Origin: Bacteroidota bacterium
Lineage (GTDB): Bacteria; Bacteroidota; Bacteroidia; Chitinophagales; Chitinophagaceae
Length of the DNA: 35,682 nt
Assembly: GCA_013287475.1 (NCBI GenBank)
Contig: JABDDT010000027.1
Coordinates: 444-36,125, forward strand
Direction: 5' to 3'
Under the pieces are notes generated by a model that was given only the letters and a program-made list of their open reading frames with translations, searched no databases and was not told the origin of the DNA. Shown piece after piece: positions 34,040 to 35,682 of the stretch (position 1 is the first letter of the stretch; every line of letters begins with the position of its first letter). The translations under genes were made by a program, and so were the position numbers.

Positions 34040-34876
34040 TTATTTTTTACCCAGGCGATAACTCAAACCGAATTGAATATTTGTGGCATAGGTTCCAAAA
34101 TTTGTCTGTATGAAACCTGTAAAATGATCTTTTTTTACGTGGTAAGCTATTGAAAAACAGTAGAGTGGTAAAATGGATGGTGCATAATAATTGGTATAGC
34201 TACTGCCTGGACTAAGGTCGGTCCCAACTCCCATTTTAAAACCAAATTCAACCTGGTCTCTGTTGGTCCATAACCATTCGGAGTATAAGCCCATATATGC
34301 AGAAAAATGTTTCCTGAAAATGATATTTGCAGCGGTATCAGGAAGTTTATCACGGAAGTTAATGTAGTCCCCAAATTCATTTTGCAGGGAGGTTTCCAAT
34401 CCAAGAATTCGCCATTCTGAATGCCTGAATTTTTTTACATGCTGATGCGTAGTCACAATATTAATGCCGGCTGATACACCATAACTTCCAAAAAAATTAT
34501 TGGAGTTTGGAATATGATTCAGTGTATCCTGGGTATAAGGGTAGTAATAACCCAGATTATAGATGTTATAGTAATCAGAAACATGATAAGAACCAAGTGA
34601 AAGATTAGCGCCATAATAAGCCTGGAAATTTCCAAAATTATTGCTGCGGTGTAAACTTCCCTGAAATACAAATAAATGATCAGACCCCTGATCATTGGCA
34701 GATCCGCTGGTAAAAACGATACTTGCGTATATGGCAGATTTCAAAGAGTCTGCTTTCATTGGGATAGCATGATAGGGATTTGAATTTGCGTTCTGCGGAC
34801 TAAGATAATATGTCCGTCTTTCGATGCAGCTGGTAAAAAGGGGAATAATTATGCATGCTGCATAAATTCTGTTCAT
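34040..34876 (-). CDS. Envelope lipoprotein with barrel-like sequence, function unknown
   Basis: About 278 residues. The frame extends to a TTG at 34891, but the ATG at 34876 opens a lipoprotein signal peptide (MNRIYAACIIIPLFTSC, cysteine at residue 17), so I use it. The mature chain has many alternating aromatic strands (SAIYASIVFTSGSA, LFVFQGSLHRSNNF, NFQAYYGANLSLGSYHV, SVFSIAYHV-like segments) and ends in FGLSYRLGKK, which suggests an outer-membrane or surface beta structure. I do not recognise a family. It lies 67 nt downstream of the alpha/beta hydrolase on the same strand and could be cotranscribed with it. Confidence 0.72.
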   Translation of the reverse strand: MNRIYAACIIIPLFTSCIERRTYYLSPQNANSNPYHAIPMKADSLKSAIYASIVFTSGSANDQGSDHLFVFQGSLHRSNNFGNFQAYYGANLSLGSYHVSDYYNIYNLGYYYPYTQDTLNHIPNSNNFFGSYGVSAGINIVTTHQHVKKFRHSEWRILGLETSLQNEFGDYINFRDKLPDTAANIIFRKHFSAYMGLYSEWLWTNRDQVEFGFKMGVGTDLSPGSSYTNYYAPSILPLYCFSIAYHVKKDHFTGFIQTNFGTYATNIQFGLSYRLGKK

Positions 34877-34943
34877 ATATCGTATTGACAAAAACCCTAG
34901 TATGTATGCTGCGAATCAGCTGTTAAATAAAATCCAATGCGAG

Positions 34944-35600
34944 TTACTTCACGAACCCTTCCCCCTGAAGCCAATAATAAAAAATGCTGATCCAATGATC
35001 AACGGGAAGGTTTTTTTTCAGTCCGCCAAATCCATGTCCTCCTTTCTCGAAAACGTGCAATTCAACATTTTTATTTGCTTTTAACCAGGCTGTATAAAAA
35101 CGAAAAGCCCCTTCCGTTCCAACAACATTATCGTCTGAAGCCATTGCTAAAAATATAGGGGGAGCATCCTTTGGCACTTTTATTTCATCCTCAAATGCTC
35201 CGTAAATCGGAGCTACAAAATCAGGCCTGGAACTGCTATCGTATTCTGTAGCTATTAAAGATGCCACCATGCCGCCTGCAGAGAAACCCATAAATCCAAT
35301 ATGATTTTTTTGAATACCATATTCAGCTGCATGTATACGGACATACCTAACCGCAGCCTTAGCATCTTCAATTATAAAAGGCCTTAATGTTTCTTTCACA
35401 AGCTGGAGGCGGTTATCCTTTGGTAACCCGGATTTTTTATCAGCTGTGTATAAAAAGTTGTCATTTGTCTTCAACAGACGATAGCGAAGTAAGAATATCG
35501 TAAATCCTCTTGCAGTAAGTGAATCAGCGACAGGCTTTCCTTCCACACCTTCTACAATTGTTTCAAAACCACCACCGGGTGCAATAATAATCGCTGTTCT
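34944..35600 (-). pseudogene. Alpha/beta hydrolase, 5' end disrupted
   Basis: The open frame runs from 35600 to 34944 and encodes an alpha/beta hydrolase of the BD-FAE/dienelactone-hydrolase-like esterase group. The oxyanion motif IIIAPGGGF is at the very start of the frame, followed by the nucleophile elbow GFSAGG, the acid in ASDDNVVG and the histidine in GGHGFGG, so the catalytic residues are intact. The only standard start (GTG at 35546) lies downstream of the oxyanion motif, and an in-frame TGA is at 35603-35601. A signal-peptide-like stretch (KFFLSSFLFLAAGIVF) is in another frame at 35671-35624 and ends in TAG. The normal N-terminal 50 or so residues are missing. A sequencing error near the window edge is possible. 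Confidence 0.7.
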
Positions 35601-35682
35601 TCATTTGATAAAGCCCTATGCTAAAAAACTATTCCAGCTGCCAAGAATAGAAAGGATGACAGGAAAAATTTAGAAACAGACT

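Overview
The window looks like a core-genome segment of a Bacteroidota bacterium, most likely of the Chitinophagia (Chitinophagaceae-like). The evidence is lineage-typical families (a DUF3276/PUR-domain protein, a DUF6266 protein, an HU-like/SPOR membrane protein, a DUF1080 hydrolase, many outer-membrane beta-barrel proteins), TAnnTTTG-type -7 boxes, and few recognisable Shine-Dalgarno sites. I see no integrase, transposase, CRISPR array, tRNA or rRNA.

Layout. 1-8.2 kb: release factor 3 (prfC), a large outer-membrane peptidase/propeller/barrel protein, a membrane glycosyltransferase, a DUF1080 (3-keto-glycoside hydrolase type) protein and an HU-like/SPOR protein. 8.3-16.2 kb: a small membrane protein, an iron-sulfur L-serine ammonia-lyase, an aldo/keto reductase, a GNAT acetyltransferase, a small membrane protein, a YfhO-type membrane protein and a group-1 glycosyltransferase. 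16.2-24.4 kb: a PUR-domain nucleic-acid-binding protein, an ABC exporter half with an altered Walker B, two translationally coupled paralogous GMC flavin oxidoreductases and an M13 metallopeptidase lipoprotein. 24.5-32.8 kb: a DUF481-like outer-membrane protein, a VOC protein, a four-gene TolC/MacA/MacB-type efflux operon, a DUF2252 protein and an OmpH/Skp chaperone. 32.8 kb to the end: a DUF6266 protein, a 0.56 kb gene-free stretch full of palindromes, an envelope lipoprotein, and an alpha/beta hydrolase whose 5' end is broken.

The most unusual signal is not a gene. Short tandem arrays with a period of 7 bp (sometimes 8 bp) sit at gene 3' ends. In several cases they contain the stop codon itself and encode the last residues of the protein. 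Five of the six convergent gene pairs carry such arrays and none of the divergent pairs do. The sixth convergent pair has an ordinary GC-rich hairpin terminator instead. Unit sequences differ between junctions (TAATTAT, AGCCTAA, CCAACGG, ACAACTA, TTAACAA, GCCTTAA, CATATCT, TATACTCC), but the period and position are the same. At three places arrays occur as inverted pairs able to form long hairpins. They resemble the heptameric STRR repeats of filamentous cyanobacteria in form. I know of no established name for them in Bacteroidota.

Functionally the genes are mostly housekeeping and envelope functions: translation termination, serine catabolism, envelope polysaccharide assembly, outer-membrane biogenesis and drug or peptide export. 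One possible metabolic theme is oxidation of sugars at C3 (GMC oxidoreductases) followed by DUF1080-type cleavage, but the genes are about 12 kb apart, so this is only suggestive.
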